Part shown: positions 18,501-27,554 of the stretch, piece by piece | Layout: each line of letters starts with the position of its first letter | Numbering within the stretch: position 1 is the stretch's first letter | Assembly (NCBI RefSeq): GCF_015223435.1 | Contig: NZ_VHKO01000025.1 | Coordinates: forward strand, 1-38,889 | Reading direction: 5' to 3' | Origin: Vibrio hibernica | GTDB lineage: Bacteria > Pseudomonadota > Gammaproteobacteria > Enterobacterales > Vibrionaceae | DNA: 38,889 nt | Notes under the pieces: model-generated | The model's input: only the letters and a program-made list of their open reading frames with translations | The model's database searches: none | What the model was told of the DNA's origin: nothing | Translations under genes and position numbers: made by a program

Positions 18501-19286
18501 ACGAAGTTCATTTGGCCCAAGTGCACAGTTCAAACCAAATGAAATCGGTTCAATATGGCGCATCGCATTATAGAAAGCCTCGGTAGTTTGTCCGGAAAGC
18601 GTCCGACCAGAAGCATCAGTAATGGTGCCAGAAATCATCACCGGTAATTTAAAGCCAAGTTCATCAAAAACGGAAGATACCGCGAAAGCACACGCTTTAG
18701 CATTCAAAGTATCAAAAATGGTTTCGATCATGATGAGATCCGCGCCACCTTCAACCAACGCTTTAGTTGATTCAGAATAGGCTTCAACTAACTCATCAAA
18801 GCTGACGTTACGAAAACCAGGATCATTTACATCAGGGGAAATAGAACAAGTACGATTAGTTGGCCCTAATACACCGGCAACAAAACGAGGCTTATCCGGT
18901 GTTTTAGCGGTCCATTCATCTGCCGCTTCACGTGCAAGTTTAGCCGCAGCAAAATTAATTTCGGCGCTGAAACTTTCCATGTCGTAATCGGCCATGGCAA
19001 TGGTGGTGGCGTTAAAAGTATTGGTTTCTAGAATATCGGCGCCTGCTGACAAATAATCACAATGGATTTGCTTGATAAGCTGTGGTTGAGTTAACACCAA
19101 TAAATCATTATTACCTTTTAAATCACTATGCCAATCAACAAAACGTTCACCGCGATAATCGGCCTCTTCTAATTTGTATGATTGAATCATAGTTCCCATA
19201 CCACCATCTATTAATAAGATGCGTTGGGCTAATAGTTTTTGTAATAACGCTTTGATGCCAATACGCTGATTTAAAGTGTTTCCCAT
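15588..19286 (-). CDS. metH: Cobalamin-dependent methionine synthase MetH
   Basis: 1232 residues, near E. coli MetH (1227). It transfers the methyl group of methyltetrahydrofolate via methylcobalamin to homocysteine. Four modules are visible in order. The homocysteine domain has zinc-binding GLNCALGP and [10 protein letters not shown]. The folate domain has [11 protein letters not shown] and MVDSSKW. The B12 domain has the DVHDIGKN axial-His motif and [13 protein letters not shown]. The C-terminal SAM-binding reactivation domain has [14 protein letters not shown]. The ATG at 19286 was chosen for its family-like start MGNT and for GAGAGG about ten bases upstream; an in-frame ATG at 19307 is less likely. 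A MetJ operator lies upstream, so the gene should be repressed when SAM is high. Confidence 0.97.
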   Translation of the reverse strand: MGNTLNQRIGIKALLQKLLAQRILLIDGGMGTMIQSYKLEEADYRGERFVDWHSDLKGNNDLLVLTQPQLIKQIHCDYLSAGADILETNTFNATTIAMADYDMESFSAEINFAAAKLAREAADEWTAKTPDKPRFVAGVLGPTNRTCSISPDVNDPGFRNVSFDELVEAYSESTKALVEGGADLIMIETIFDTLNAKACAFAVSSVFDELGFKLPVMISGTITDASGRTLSGQTTEAFYNAMRHIEPISFGLNCALGPNELRQYVAELSRISETFVSAHPNAGLPNAFGEYDLEPREMAGHIKEWADSGFLNLVGGCCGTTPEHIRQMARVVEGVKPRSLPDIPKACRLSGLEPVTIDKDSLFVNVGERTNVTGSAKFKRLIVDEQYDEALDVAREQVANGAQIIDINMDEGMLDAKACMERFLKLCASEPEISKVPIMVDSSKWEVIEAGLKCIQGKGIVNSISMKEGVDKFIEQAKLIRRYGAAVIVMAFDEKGQADTRERKVEICSKAYHILVDEVGFPAEDVIFDPNIFAIATGIDEHNNYAVDFIEAVGEIKETLPYAMISGGVSNVSFSFRGNNYVREAIHAVFLYHCFKRGMDMGIVNAGQLEVYDNIPDKLREAVEDVVLNRHSDATENLLELAEEYRSNGVGKVEDPNALIWRTWEVEKRIEHSLVKGITEFIIADTEEARVKAEKPIDVIEGSLMDGMNVVGDLFGAGKMFLPQVVKSARVMKQAVAYLEPFINALKDEAQRSNGKILLATVKGDVHDIGKNIVGVVLQCNNYEIIDLGVMVPCETIFKVAREENVDIIGLSGLITPSLDEMVYVAKEMERQGFDIPLLIGGATTSKAHTAVKIEQNYHNPVVYVNNASRAVGVCSALLSDTLRPAFIEKLNLDYDRTRDQHARKRPKTKPITLEAARANKVDIDWQYYTPPAPVKAGVHVFEHIDVSILRNYIDWTPFFLTWGLMGKYPAIFEHEEVGEEAKRIFDDAIALLEKVEQDGILKASGMCAMFPANSVDDDIEVYADESRTEVIKVLHNLRQQTDKPKGPNYCISDYIAPKDSGKADWIGGFAVTGGIGERDLADTYKAAGDDYNAIMIQAVADRLAEAFAEYMHEKVRKEIWGYASDENLTNNDLIREKYQGTRPAPGYPACPEHTEKGSLWELLKVEETIGMSLTTSYAMWPGASVSGWYFSHPDSRYFAIAQIQQDQAEDYAKRKGWDEAEMEKWLGPNLS

Positions 19287-19330
19287 CCTAGTACAACCTC
19301 TCTCCATGTCATGTTGGTTTATCCTACCAT

Positions 19331-19346
19331 AGAAATCTAGACGTCT
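19331..19346 (-). promoter_or_regulatory. MetJ operator of metH
   Basis: Two adjacent 8-bp met boxes. On the coding strand they read AGACGTCT (perfect consensus) and AGATTTCT (6 of 8). They lie about 45 bases upstream of the metH start. The same 16-base core TTTAGACGTCTAGATT recurs before metA. Confidence 0.85.
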
Positions 19347-19490
19347 AAAATAAGTTTATCCGATCAAATATGTAGATTAAATGTTCTTTATTATTAACTA
19401 ATGTTGATGGACAAAAATAAATTGACCTTTATCATAGAGCACAGGAAAATTACACAAATACAATTTGTTACACTTAGCCAAGGTTGGTCC

Positions 19491-20816
19491 ATGTCTGTTT
19501 ACAATACACTTTGTTTTCTATCCTTTGCTGCGATGATTATTGCTTTAATAAACAGCAAGTTCGGTCGTATGCAAACGACTATTGCGATCACCGCAGGTGC
19601 AATGCTTTTATCGTTATTTATTTTGATAGCGGGTCATATGGGGTGGTTTAACCTCGTAGATATTGCCTCTCATACGATGGCACAAATAAATTTTGAAGAC
19701 TTTTTACTTCAAGGCATTTTAGGGTTTTTACTTTTTGCCGGTGGTTTAGGCATTAAACTTCCCCATTTCTCCGACCAAAAATGGGAAATTACTGTTTTAG
19801 CTCTAGGCTCAACGTTATTCTCCACTTTTTTTATTGGCTTTTCATTATATGGAATATGCCAACTTATTCATCTCGACCTTAATTTGATTTTTTGCCTATT
19901 GTTTGGTGCCCTTATTTCACCAACCGATCCAATTGCTGTATTAGCTATCGTGAAAAAACTTCAGGCCCCTCAGAGAATTTCTACTCAAATTGAAGGTGAG
20001 TCTCTATTTAACGATGGTTTTGGGTTGGTTATTTTTGTGACCATCTTTACCGTTGCTTTTAGTGGGCAAGAACCAACGACAGGCGGTGTTATCAGCCTAT
20101 TTTTACAAGAGGTCGTTGGTGGTATCGCTTATGGTTTAGTACTTGGCCTGGTATTTCATTACTTGATAAGTTCGACCAATGATCACTCGATGGAACTACT
20201 TTTAACTATCTGTATCCCAACTGCAGGTTATGCCTTCGCTGAAGTGCTTGATGTTTCAGGCCCTCTCGCGATGGTTGTAGCAAGTATTATGATAGGGAAC
20301 TGGACTCGCTATGTCGGATTTTCAAAGGAAAGTACCGAGCATATGGATCACTTCTGGGAACTGGTCGATGAATTTTTCAATGGTATCTTATTCTTATTAA
20401 TCGGTATGTCATTGCTATTATTTGAATTCCATATACAAGATTTGATCATGATGGGTATCGCTATTCCATTGGTATTATTTGCTCGCTTTCTTAGTGTTTG
20501 GCTTCCATATCAAGGATTTAAACGTTTCCGTACCTATAACCCATGGTCAGTACGCATTTTGACATGGGGCGGTTTGCGTGGTGGTCTTGCTCTAGCGATG
20601 GCCCTATCGATACCTCATGATAAGTATTTTGTATCCCCTCTTCATATTGATGTGAAAGAAATTATCATGGTCATGACCTATGCAGTCGTATTATTCTCGA
20701 TTTTGGTTCAAGGCTCTACAATCATTCCTATGATTAACAAAGCAAAAATTGCTCAAAAGAAAATGGACGATCCTTCAACCGAAGCACAAATAGCCAGTGA
20801 ATCTAAACAAGACTAA
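19491..20816 (+). CDS. CPA1-family Na+/H+ (cation/proton) antiporter
   Basis: About 441 residues with 12-13 membrane segments. The CPA1/NhaP core is plain: SPTDPIAVLAIVKKL followed by GESLFNDGFGLVIF, the ion-binding Asp region, then LTWGGLRGGLALAMALSIP in a late helix. It exchanges cytoplasmic sodium or potassium for protons, which aids pH and salt balance in marine bacteria. The exact cation is not readable. The ATG at 19491 has AAGG upstream and starts MSVYNTLCFL directly before the first helix. The longer frame from 19401 is unlikely. It is divergent from metH and convergent with metA, with a shared terminator after it. V. cholerae has a homologue next to metH, as I recall. Confidence 0.87.
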   Translation: MSVYNTLCFLSFAAMIIALINSKFGRMQTTIAITAGAMLLSLFILIAGHMGWFNLVDIASHTMAQINFEDFLLQGILGFLLFAGGLGIKLPHFSDQKWEITVLALGSTLFSTFFIGFSLYGICQLIHLDLNLIFCLLFGALISPTDPIAVLAIVKKLQAPQRISTQIEGESLFNDGFGLVIFVTIFTVAFSGQEPTTGGVISLFLQEVVGGIAYGLVLGLVFHYLISSTNDHSMELLLTICIPTAGYAFAEVLDVSGPLAMVVASIMIGNWTRYVGFSKESTEHMDHFWELVDEFFNGILFLLIGMSLLLFEFHIQDLIMMGIAIPLVLFARFLSVWLPYQGFKRFRTYNPWSVRILTWGGLRGGLALAMALSIPHDKYFVSPLHIDVKEIIMVMTYAVVLFSILVQGSTIIPMINKAKIAQKKMDDPSTEAQIASESKQD

Positions 20817-20842
20817 CGCTAAATCTAAGAATGTTAAACATA

Positions 20843-20871
20843 AAAAAAGCAGCCTTTAGGCTGCTTTTTTT
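20843..20871. terminator. Bidirectional terminator between the antiporter and metA
   Basis: A-tract plus AAGCAGCC, a TTTA loop, GGCTGCTT and a T-tract. It is a compact, perfect stem between convergent genes. Confidence 0.92.
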
Positions 20872-20887
20872 TATAAGAGAGATAGAG

Positions 20888-21829
20888 CTAGTTATCTCGA
20901 GTGAAGTTATCTATCGAGAAATGATCCAAATCATATGGTGTTTGTTGATATACACAATAATTTAACCAATTGGCAAAAAGCAGATGACCATGACTACGCC
21001 AACTCGCAATAGGTTTATTATCGGGGTTATCATTAGGGTAATAATTCAAAGGAATCGTCGGATCCATGCCTTCGGCTAGATCTCGGATATATTCATTATG
21101 CAAAGTATACGCATCATATTCAGGATGGCCTGTGACAAACACATGGCGCTTATCTTTAGTGGCCGCCAGATATACACCAGCGTCGGAAGAGGTAGCAAGT
21201 AAATCTAAATCGGTATGTTCAGTTAAATATTCTGGCGAAAAATCGGCATAGCGCGAATGCGGAGCAAGAAATGAATCGTCAAACCCTCTCACAATGGGAT
21301 CAAACTCATTAATCACATCATGCTGATATACTCCTGAGAGTTTTTCTTTACGTGTTCGTTTCGGGAGATTATATTGAAGTTTTAACCCGGCCTGAGCTGC
21401 CCAGCAAACATATAAGCTGGAAGTGACATGATTATTCGCCCACTCCATTACCGTTTGTAAGTGCTCCCAATAAGCCACATCTTCAAATTGTACTAACCCT
21501 AATGGCGCACCAGTAATAATTAAACCATCAAAATTTCGATTCTTGACCATATCAAACTGACGATAAAAGTTATCTAGATGCTCTTCAGGGGTATTTTTAC
21601 TGGGACGGTCATCAATACGAAGTAGTTCAATATCCACCTGTAATGGGCTATTTGAAAGCAAACGAAGAAACTGAGTTTCAGTTTCGATCTTCTTCGGCAT
21701 TAAATTTAGGATCAAAACTTTGAGCGGACGAATCATCTGCGTCGTCGCCCGGGTTTCTGACATAATAAAAATCCGTTCCTGACGTAATATATCGGAAGCC
21801 GGTAATTGATCGGGGATCTTGATTGGCAT
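20888..21829 (-). CDS. metA: Homoserine O-acyltransferase MetA
   Basis: 313 residues. MetA acylates homoserine (with succinyl-CoA in enteric bacteria), committing it to methionine. The class I amidotransferase-like fold shows the nucleophile Cys142 in [10 protein letters not shown] and the catalytic His235 and Glu237 in [20 protein letters not shown] near the start is a family hallmark. Acyl specificity (succinyl or acetyl) depends on an active-site position that I did not assign. GGAGA precedes the ATG. A promoter and a MetJ operator lie just upstream. It sits downstream of sspB on the same strand, but with its own promoter and a terminator between them. In V. cholerae, as I recall, metA is not beside sspB. 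Confidence 0.95.
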   Translation of the reverse strand: MPIKIPDQLPASDILRQERIFIMSETRATTQMIRPLKVLILNLMPKKIETETQFLRLLSNSPLQVDIELLRIDDRPSKNTPEEHLDNFYRQFDMVKNRNFDGLIITGAPLGLVQFEDVAYWEHLQTVMEWANNHVTSSLYVCWAAQAGLKLQYNLPKRTRKEKLSGVYQHDVINEFDPIVRGFDDSFLAPHSRYADFSPEYLTEHTDLDLLATSSDAGVYLAATKDKRHVFVTGHPEYDAYTLHNEYIRDLAEGMDPTIPLNYYPNDNPDNKPIASWRSHGHLLFANWLNYCVYQQTPYDLDHFSIDNFTRDN

Positions 21830-21844
21830 TGCACATTCTCCATA

Positions 21845-21860
21845 AGCAATCTAGACGTCT
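21845..21860 (-). promoter_or_regulatory. MetJ operator of metA
   Basis: On the coding strand this reads AGACGTCT (perfect met box) followed by AGATTGCT (5 of 8). It lies just downstream of the predicted transcription start and about 15 bases from the ATG, where bound MetJ-SAM would block transcription. Confidence 0.85.
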
Positions 21861-21871
21861 AAACACCTACG

Positions 21872-21899
21872 AGTATATCAACCGAAGAAAGAATGTCGA
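21872..21899 (-). promoter_or_regulatory. Putative metA promoter
   Basis: On the minus strand -35 TCGACA at 21894-21899 and -10 TATACT at 21872-21877 with a 16-base spacer. The MetJ boxes fall at about +5 to +20. Confidence 0.6.
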
Positions 21900-21991
21900 G
21901 TGTTAAAAATTCACGATCTAGTTCTGAGTATGAGTCACTTGCATAACCGGAAATGCTCAAAACTCAACCCTATTCCCCAGCAAAAAGCATA

Positions 21992-22032
21992 AAAAAAAAG
22001 AGCATAAAATCTTTACAGATATCTATGCTCTC
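21992..22032 (-). terminator. sspB intrinsic terminator
   Basis: On the minus strand GAGCATAGATATC, a short loop, GATTTTATGCTC and a long T-run form an imperfect hairpin. It lies 40 bases after the sspB stop. Confidence 0.8.
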
Positions 22033-22072
22033 TTTTTTGCTTTTCACTTTAACTTACTGCTTTATGAAATGC

Positions 22073-22567
22073 TTATTTTACAATAGTCAAACTTGGACGA
22101 CCTTTAGGTTTAGTAGGAGTGTCTTGATTAGCTTCAGCTTGAGGAGGAGCAAAAGACTCGTCTTCAATATCCACATCAACACTGCTTAACATTGACGGTT
22201 CTTCTTCCGCAGATTCTGCTTTTTCCAATTCAATACTATAAGCATCTTCTGGCTCAAACATAGTTCCGGCGCCATTTTCACGGGCATAAATAGCTTGAAC
22301 TGCATACATAGGAACAATCACAGAGTGAGGACGACCACTAAAACGAGCACTGAATGTGATTGCATCATTACTCATTTCTAGATTACCAATTGCTCTAGGA
22401 GCAACATTTAAAATAATCTGGCCATCTTGTACAAACTCTAAAGGTACACGAACTCCTGCCATAGTGGCATCAACAACTAAATGAGGAGTGAGCTCGTTAT
22501 CAGCCAGCCATTCATAAAAAGCGCGAACTAAATATGGGCGTCTTGGCGTCATTTTATCCATATCCAT
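22073..22567 (-). CDS. sspB: ClpXP adaptor, stringent starvation protein SspB
   Basis: 164 residues. SspB binds ssrA-tagged proteins from stalled ribosomes and delivers them to ClpXP. The globular domain (about 1-115) is well conserved: MTPRRPYLVRAFYEWL, LTPHLVVDAT, and IYARENGAGTMFEPED. A variable acidic linker follows. The tail GRPSLTIVK is the ClpX-binding motif. It starts two bases after the sspA stop, so the two are co-transcribed. Start codons at 22567, 22561 and 22552 are all possible; the first is kept. A hairpin terminator ends the unit before metA. Confidence 0.95.
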   Translation of the reverse strand: MDMDKMTPRRPYLVRAFYEWLADNELTPHLVVDATMAGVRVPLEFVQDGQIILNVAPRAIGNLEMSNDAITFSARFSGRPHSVIVPMYAVQAIYARENGAGTMFEPEDAYSIELEKAESAEEEPSMLSSVDVDIEDESFAPPQAEANQDTPTKPKGRPSLTIVK

Positions 22568-22569
22568 GA

Positions 22570-23205
22570 CTATCGGACCAATCGCATTTCTCGTTCTGCT
22601 TCAGTTAAAGAAGCAAGGAATGAATCACGTTCAAAAACACGACTCATATAAATTTTAAGCTCTTTTGAACCCGGGCCAGACAGCTCAATACCAAATACAG
22701 GTAAGCGCCATAATAGTGGAGCCAAATAGCAATCAATTAAACTAAACTCTTCGCTCATAAAGTATTCATACTCAGCAAATACAGGGCCAAGAGTCAGTAA
22801 ATCATTGCGTAATTTGTTACGAGCAGCTTCTGCTTGAGCAGGATTACCGTTAATGATTTTTTCTACTTGAGAATACCAATTACGCTCAATACGATACATC
22901 ATCAAACGGCTATTACCACGAGCCACAGGGTAAACAGGCATCAAAGGTGGATGAGGAAAACGCTCATCAAGATATTCCATGATGATTTTTGAATTATAAA
23001 GTGCAAGCTCACGATCAACCAAGGTTGGCACTGACTTATAAGGATTAAGTTCGATTAATTCAGCTGGAAGATTATCTTCTTCAACTAATTCAACTTCGAC
23101 ACTAACGCCTTTTTCAGCTAATACAATACGTACCTGATGGCTATACATATCTGAAGCACTTGAAAATAGAGTCATCACAGAACGTTTATTGGCAGCTACA
23201 GCCAT
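22570..23205 (-). CDS. sspA: Stringent starvation protein SspA (GST-like)
   Basis: 211 residues, nearly the length of E. coli SspA. The start MAVAANKRSVMTLFS and the segment IIMEYLDERFPHPPLMPVYP are strongly conserved in this RNA-polymerase-associated protein. It has a glutathione-S-transferase fold (thioredoxin-like part to about residue 85, then helical) but is not known as an active transferase. It supports stress and virulence gene expression. The ATG at 23205 is preferred because GGAGGG lies upstream and it matches the family start; the open frame to 23223 is longer. It follows petC by about 130 bases and precedes sspB in an operon. Confidence 0.95.
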   Translation of the reverse strand: MAVAANKRSVMTLFSSASDMYSHQVRIVLAEKGVSVEVELVEEDNLPAELIELNPYKSVPTLVDRELALYNSKIIMEYLDERFPHPPLMPVYPVARGNSRLMMYRIERNWYSQVEKIINGNPAQAEAARNKLRNDLLTLGPVFAEYEYFMSEEFSLIDCYLAPLLWRLPVFGIELSGPGSKELKIYMSRVFERDSFLASLTEAEREMRLVR

Positions 23206-23337
23206 TGATAAGCCCTCCAGCATACATAAATAAAAATAATGGAGGCTATCGCCTCCATTTCACAAAAATTAGCAGCCAATTTTAGCATAATTGTCGCTAT
23301 TCAGGCTAACTATTATTCATTGAATCGTGTTGAGTGA

Positions 23338-24096
23338 TTAATGCACATCACGCCAGTACTCTTTTTTCAGCAATACCACAATAATAGTGAAAAACACTAA
23401 AAATGCCATCACCCACCAACCAAGAGCATGACGCTCTAATTTAACTGGATCACCTGAATACTCTAAAAAGTTAACCAGATCACGAACAGTTTGATCATAC
23501 TCTTGAGGGGTTAACTCACCCATTTTATCAACTCGAGTTGAAGTCACAGTTTTATGCTCTTTACCATCAACCGTTTTAATTGTATAGACTGGCTCTGGTA
23601 TCCCTTGCAAACCTTCTAATACATGAGGCATACCTACGCTTGGAAAAATAATATTATTCACACCAAATGGGCGAGTAGGATCTGCATAAAAAGAACGTAA
23701 ATAAGTATATAGCCAATCAACACCACGAACTCGAGCAACGAGAGTTAAGTCAGGTGGTGGTGCACCAAACCATTTAGCCGCATCCTTTTCAGGTATCGAG
23801 TTAGTCATTAGATCACCAATTTTTGCATTGGGATCTAATATAAGGTTTTCTTTCATTAAATCATCAGGAATACCCAAGTCTGTCGCGACACGTTGATAGC
23901 GCTGATATCGTGTCGAGTGGCAACCTGAGCAATAGCTCATAAAAGTTTTAGCCCCTCGTTGCAATGACGCCTGATCAGTTAAGTCATTATTGGCTTTATC
24001 AAGATGAACATTACCTCCTGCTGCCATTACCGATAAGGGCAACATAAGAGATAATGAGAAAACCAGAGCCAAACGCCCTACAATCGACTTTTTCAT
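23338..24096 (-). CDS. petC: Cytochrome c1 of the bc1 complex
   Basis: 252 residues. A cleavable signal peptide covers about 1-26 (LALVFSLSLMLPLSVMAA). The covalent haem site CSGCH is at residues 56-60. A C-terminal membrane anchor (about 225-245, WWVMAFLVFFTIIVVLL) ends in KKEYWRDVH. The haem sixth-ligand Met probably lies in the GMPHVLEGL region. It passes electrons from the Rieske centre to soluble cytochrome c in the periplasm. The start overlaps the petB stop by four bases (ATGA), so petABC is one operon. Confidence 0.95.
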   Translation of the reverse strand: MKKSIVGRLALVFSLSLMLPLSVMAAGGNVHLDKANNDLTDQASLQRGAKTFMSYCSGCHSTRYQRYQRVATDLGIPDDLMKENLILDPNAKIGDLMTNSIPEKDAAKWFGAPPPDLTLVARVRGVDWLYTYLRSFYADPTRPFGVNNIIFPSVGMPHVLEGLQGIPEPVYTIKTVDGKEHKTVTSTRVDKMGELTPQEYDQTVRDLVNFLEYSGDPVKLERHALGWWVMAFLVFFTIIVVLLKKEYWRDVH

Positions 24097-25361
24097 TTAA
24101 ATGTCACCCTCTCTGGTAATGGTTTAGTCGCTTCATTTTTGCTGTAAACATACAACAAGATAAAGAACATGAAATACCCTAAGCTGAAGATCTGCGCTAA
24201 TAGTGTATACAGCGGAGTGGCAGGTAAGGTACCCAAAACGCCAAGAGCAATAAAGCTAATTACAAATTGGATAATATTGATTAAATGCCATTTACTACGG
24301 TAACGATACGAGCGTACTTTACAACGATCAAACCATGGTAGTAAGAATAAGAACACAATAGAAGCGCCCATTGCTGCAACTCCCAATAACTTATCTGGCA
24401 CCGCACGTAAAATAGCGTAAAACGGCGTAAAGTACCAAACAGGAGCAATATGTTCCGGTGTTTTCAGCGGATTAGCGGCTTCAAAGTTAGGCGGTTCAAG
24501 GAAGTACCCTCCCATCTCTGGATTAAAGAACAATACATAGCTAAAGAAGATTAAGAACCCTGCGATACCGACCATATCCTTCACCGTGCCATACGGATGA
24601 AATGGAATAGAATCTTTAATATTGTACTTAGACGTATATTGTTTATGGAATGTAAACTGAGTCGTGTGTTCGCCTTTATCATCTGGCGTTTTTGGTATTT
24701 TAGTATCAATACCATCAGGGTTATTTGAACCCACTTCATGCAACGCTAAAACGTGCAGTACTACCAATAGCAATAATACAATTGGCAAGGCAATAACGTG
24801 CAGCGCAAAAAAGCGGTTTAATGTGGCTCCGGAGATAACGTAATCACCACGGATCCATAGGGTAAGATCGTCACCAATAACAGGAATAGCACCAAATAGT
24901 GAAATAATGACCTGCGCACCCCAATAAGACATTTGTCCCCAAGGTAGCAAATATCCCATAAAGGCTTCCGCCATAAGAACTAAGAAAATGAGCATACCAA
25001 AGATCCACAATAGCTCACGTGGCTTTTGATACGAACCATAAATCAGACCGCGGAACATATGTAGATAAACGACGATAAAAAATGCAGACGCTCCAGTAGA
25101 GTGCATATAACGCAGTAGCCAGCCATATTGCACATCACGCATGATATATTCAACCGATGCAAATGCTCCCTCTCCAGAAGGCACGTAGTTCATCGTCAGC
25201 CAGATCCCTGTGATGATCTGATTAACCAGTACCAACATAGCCAAAGAGCCAAAAATATACCAAAAGTTAAAGTTCTTAGGCATCGGGTATTCAGATAAAT
25301 GCTTTTTATAAGCATCCATAACGGGTAAGCGCTTTTCTACCCAATCCAATAAGGCTTGCAT
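24093..25361 (-). CDS. petB: Cytochrome b of the bc1 complex
   Basis: 422 residues with about eight or nine membrane helices. The core quinol-oxidising subunit binds two b haems through His pairs seen in LRYMHSTGASAFF and the YLHMFRGL region, and in ALHVIALPIV and VLHVLALHEVG. The Qo-site loop has the PEHIAPVWYF motif (a PEWY variant, here with PVWY after the His), which is a normal region for this family. It starts within one base of the petA stop (TAATG) and overlaps petC. The complex oxidises ubiquinol, passes electrons to cytochrome c and pumps protons. Confidence 0.95.
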   Translation of the reverse strand: MQALLDWVEKRLPVMDAYKKHLSEYPMPKNFNFWYIFGSLAMLVLVNQIITGIWLTMNYVPSGEGAFASVEYIMRDVQYGWLLRYMHSTGASAFFIVVYLHMFRGLIYGSYQKPRELLWIFGMLIFLVLMAEAFMGYLLPWGQMSYWGAQVIISLFGAIPVIGDDLTLWIRGDYVISGATLNRFFALHVIALPIVLLLLVVLHVLALHEVGSNNPDGIDTKIPKTPDDKGEHTTQFTFHKQYTSKYNIKDSIPFHPYGTVKDMVGIAGFLIFFSYVLFFNPEMGGYFLEPPNFEAANPLKTPEHIAPVWYFTPFYAILRAVPDKLLGVAAMGASIVFLFLLPWFDRCKVRSYRYRSKWHLINIIQFVISFIALGVLGTLPATPLYTLLAQIFSLGYFMFFILLYVYSKNEATKPLPERVTFK

Positions 25362-25969
25362 TAAGCTTCTCCTCCCTGGTTTCCATTATCAACAGATTCA
25401 CCAATAATAATGCGAGTGTCAGTTAGGTATCCATGCTCTGGCACAACCAAATTCAATGGCGCTGGAACACCTTGAAATACACGCCCGGCTAAATCAAATT
25501 TAGAGCCATGACATGGACAGAAGAATCCTGAAGAAACTCCTTGAACTTGCTCACTAAAAGAATCAGGTAAATACGTTGGTGAACATCCCAGATGCGTACA
25601 AATCCCTACCGCAACAAAGTAGTCAGGTTTTATAGATCGATAAGTATTATGAGCGTACTCTGGTTGTTGTTCTTGTTCTGAACTTGGATCACGAAGTTTA
25701 TCACTAATAGAATTTAGCTCAGCCAATGTCGCCTTAGAACGACGAACAACCCAAACTGGCTTTCCTCGCCATTCAACTCGAACAAGCTGCCCCTCTTCTA
25801 ACTTCCCAATATCTACCTCAACAGGGGCACCGGCCGCTTTAGCTCTTTCACTTGGATTCCAAGATTTTATAAAAGGTACAGCGACTGCTACCGCTCCTAT
25901 TCCGCCAACAACCGCAGTTGTAGCAGTCAAAAAGCGCCGACGACCATTATTAATAGGCGCATTGCTCAT
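25361..25969 (-). CDS. petA: Rieske iron-sulfur protein of the bc1 complex
   Basis: 202 residues from the ATG at 25969, with GGGAGA upstream. The N-terminus carries a twin-arginine signal (GRRRFLTATTAVVGG) that also forms the membrane anchor, so the folded [2Fe-2S] domain is exported by Tat. The cluster ligands are Cys124 and His126 (CTHLGC) and Cys151 and His154 (CPCHGS). Cys129 and Cys153 form the usual disulfide. The product accepts an electron from quinol at the Qo site of PetB. First gene of petABC. The upstream frame to 25984 is less likely as a start. Confidence 0.96.
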   Translation of the reverse strand: MSNAPINNGRRRFLTATTAVVGGIGAVAVAVPFIKSWNPSERAKAAGAPVEVDIGKLEEGQLVRVEWRGKPVWVVRRSKATLAELNSISDKLRDPSSEQEQQPEYAHNTYRSIKPDYFVAVGICTHLGCSPTYLPDSFSEQVQGVSSGFFCPCHGSKFDLAGRVFQGVPAPLNLVVPEHGYLTDTRIIIGESVDNGNQGGEA

Positions 25970-26250
25970 CCAACATTCTCCCACTCAGACTGTATTAACT
26001 TAATAAACACAAAAAGGATTCCCTGACTTTAGCTTTAAAACACACGCTTATAATGTTGTATACGTTAATGCATGCACTATCATACTAAATCATAAAGAAA
26101 AGCCCTCAGAGAGACAAGGGTAAGCTACTTTTTCGTAACACTTTAGAAGCATATTTGTTTGTGAACTCACAAAAGCAATAAAAGGTTGGCTCAGAAATAA
26201 GAAGTGGGTGGAAGATAGCGGATAAGAAAAAATGGTAGGAAGAATAAATA
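25970..26250. other. petA upstream region, no gene seen
   Basis: This stretch should hold the petABC promoter. A minus-strand TTATAA near 26050 could be part of a -10, but no convincing -35 goes with it. A weak CCCTTG/GAGGG stem with a T-rich tail lies near 26100-26120. Overlapping open frames here look non-coding. Confidence 0.4.
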
Positions 26251-26252
26251 AC

Positions 26253-26278
26253 AAAAAAGCCCGACCGAAGTCGAGCTT
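26253..26278 (-). terminator. rpsI intrinsic terminator
   Basis: On the minus strand AAGCTCGAC, a TTCG tetraloop and GTCGGGCTT (one G-U pair) are followed by a T-run. It lies about 65 bases after the rpsI stop. Confidence 0.88.
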
Positions 26279-26343
26279 TTGGAACCACACACCAGAAAAC
26301 TGGTGACGCTGATTCTCCATGCAGAGAAAACTCTGCCGAAAAA

Positions 26344-26736
26344 TTAACGCTTAGAGAATTGTGGTTTTTTACGTGCTTTACGTAGACCAACTTTCTTACG
26401 CTCAACGCAACGTGCGTCGCGAGTAACGTAGCCAGCTGCGCGTAGAGCAGGACGTAGAGTTTCATCGTATTCCATAAGAGCACGTGTGATACCGTGACGG
26501 ATCGCACCAGCTTGACCAGAAATACCACCACCTTTAACAGTGATGTATAGATCGATTTTCTCTACCATATCAACAAGTTCAAGTGGTTGTTTAACAACCA
26601 TACGTGAAGTAGGACGACCAAAGTAGGTGTCTAGATCACGTTTGTTGATTACGATGTTGCCGCTGCCTGGTTTCATGAAAACACGAGCAGCTGAGCTTTT
26701 GCGACGGCCAGTGCCGTAGTATTGATTCTCTGCCAT
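26344..26736 (-). CDS. rpsI: 30S ribosomal protein S9
   Basis: 130 residues, the standard length. S9 sits in the small-subunit head, and its basic C-terminal tail reaches the P-site tRNA. Seen here are [15 protein letters not shown] near the start, [15 protein letters not shown] in the middle, and the [12 protein letters not shown] tail with the conserved final SKR. It follows rplM by 15 bases with GAGG upstream of its ATG, and a strong terminator comes after it. Confidence 0.99.
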   Translation of the reverse strand: MAENQYYGTGRRKSSAARVFMKPGSGNIVINKRDLDTYFGRPTSRMVVKQPLELVDMVEKIDLYITVKGGGISGQAGAIRHGITRALMEYDETLRPALRAAGYVTRDARCVERKKVGLRKARKKPQFSKR

Positions 26737-26751
26737 TTCGATAATCCTCGA

Positions 26752-27180
26752 TTAGATGTCTAGTACTTGTGGTTGTTGAGCAGCATGGTTGTGCTCAGCG
26801 CCAGCGTAAACTTTTAGCTTACGGTACATAGCACGGCCAAGAGGACCACGTGGTAGCATACCTTTAACAGCTAGTTCCATAACCATTTCTGGTTTGTGAT
26901 CAATCAGTTTTTCAAAAGAGATTGATTTTAGACCACCAGGGAACTCAGTGTGACGGTAATAAATTTTACCCTTCGCTTTGTTACCTGTAACAGCTACTTT
27001 CTCAGCATTTACAACGATGATGTAATCACCAGTATCAACGTGAGGAGTGTACTCAGCTTTATGTTTGCCACGTAGGCGAGATGCAATTTCACTTGCTAGA
27101 CGGCCAAGAGTTTTACCTTCAGCGTCTACAACATACCAGTCGCGTTTTACAGTTTCTGGTTTAGCAACGAAAGTTTTCAT
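26752..27180 (-). CDS. rplM: 50S ribosomal protein L13
   Basis: 142 residues, as in E. coli. It is an early-assembly large-subunit protein. [20 protein letters not shown] at the start and [19 protein letters not shown] near the end are diagnostic. First gene of rplM-rpsI, with a promoter about 190 bases upstream and a long leader between. In E. coli this operon is controlled through its leader by L13; the same is plausible here. Confidence 0.99.
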   Translation of the reverse strand: MKTFVAKPETVKRDWYVVDAEGKTLGRLASEIASRLRGKHKAEYTPHVDTGDYIIVVNAEKVAVTGNKAKGKIYYRHTEFPGGLKSISFEKLIDHKPEMVMELAVKGMLPRGPLGRAMYRKLKVYAGAEHNHAAQQPQVLDI

Positions 27181-27358
27181 GCTAATAATACCCGTTTAAT
27201 TTAAATTCATAGTTTAAGGAATGAGTATCTAATAAGAAAGCTCACTCCCACTGTCTAAGAGTCCCATTCATCACCCCTTCGAGTCGTTGGTGCTCTCGGC
27301 ATTATCATTTCTCTTTTTATATAAAGAGTAATAATTACGCCTGCAGTAACGGTGGGTC
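27181..27358 (-). promoter_or_regulatory. Long rplM-rpsI mRNA leader, possible L13 autoregulatory site
   Basis: About 178 transcribed bases precede rplM. Short stems are visible, such as CGAG-N11-CTCG and GACTC-N11-GAGTG near 27240-27300. Autoregulation by L13 is known in E. coli, but a homologous fold was not proven here. Confidence 0.45.
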
Positions 27359-27363
27359 GCAGG

Positions 27364-27369
27364 ATTATA
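27364..27369 (-). promoter_or_regulatory. rplM-rpsI promoter -10 element
   Basis: Perfect TATAAT on the minus strand followed by the GC-rich discriminator CCTGCGACCC, typical of growth-rate-controlled ribosomal promoters. The -35 is poor. Confidence 0.6.
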
Positions 27370-27554
27370 GGGAAGTGTGAGGAAAAAATCATCTACTTTC
27401 GCGAAAAAAGTCTTTTTTTTTAACTTACGAGTGAAATTGAATCAAAAAGCTATTTTTTGAACTATAAAATTTGATTTTTATCGTTCTTTTAGCGCTAACG
27501 AAGTGCTGTATAAGCGCAAGCTCCTTAGAAGGAGCAAGCTATATCGTTTATATT
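27370..27554. other. zapE-rplM intergenic, AT-rich with a hairpin
   Basis: Holds the perfect inverted repeat GCTCCTTAGAAGGAGC at 27520-27535, just after the zapE stop, and a GCGCT/AGCGC pair at about 27492-27516. Neither has a T-run, so they are weak terminator candidates for zapE. No gene was seen. Confidence 0.4.

Noticed and set aside
26090..26531. Open frames overlapping rpsI and its downstream region
   Set aside because: They are antisense-like or frame-shifted shadows of rpsI, run across its terminator, and have no recognisable protein features.
27520..27535. Perfect hairpin after zapE as an intrinsic terminator
   Set aside because: There is no T-run on the minus strand after the stem, so it was not listed as a terminator.
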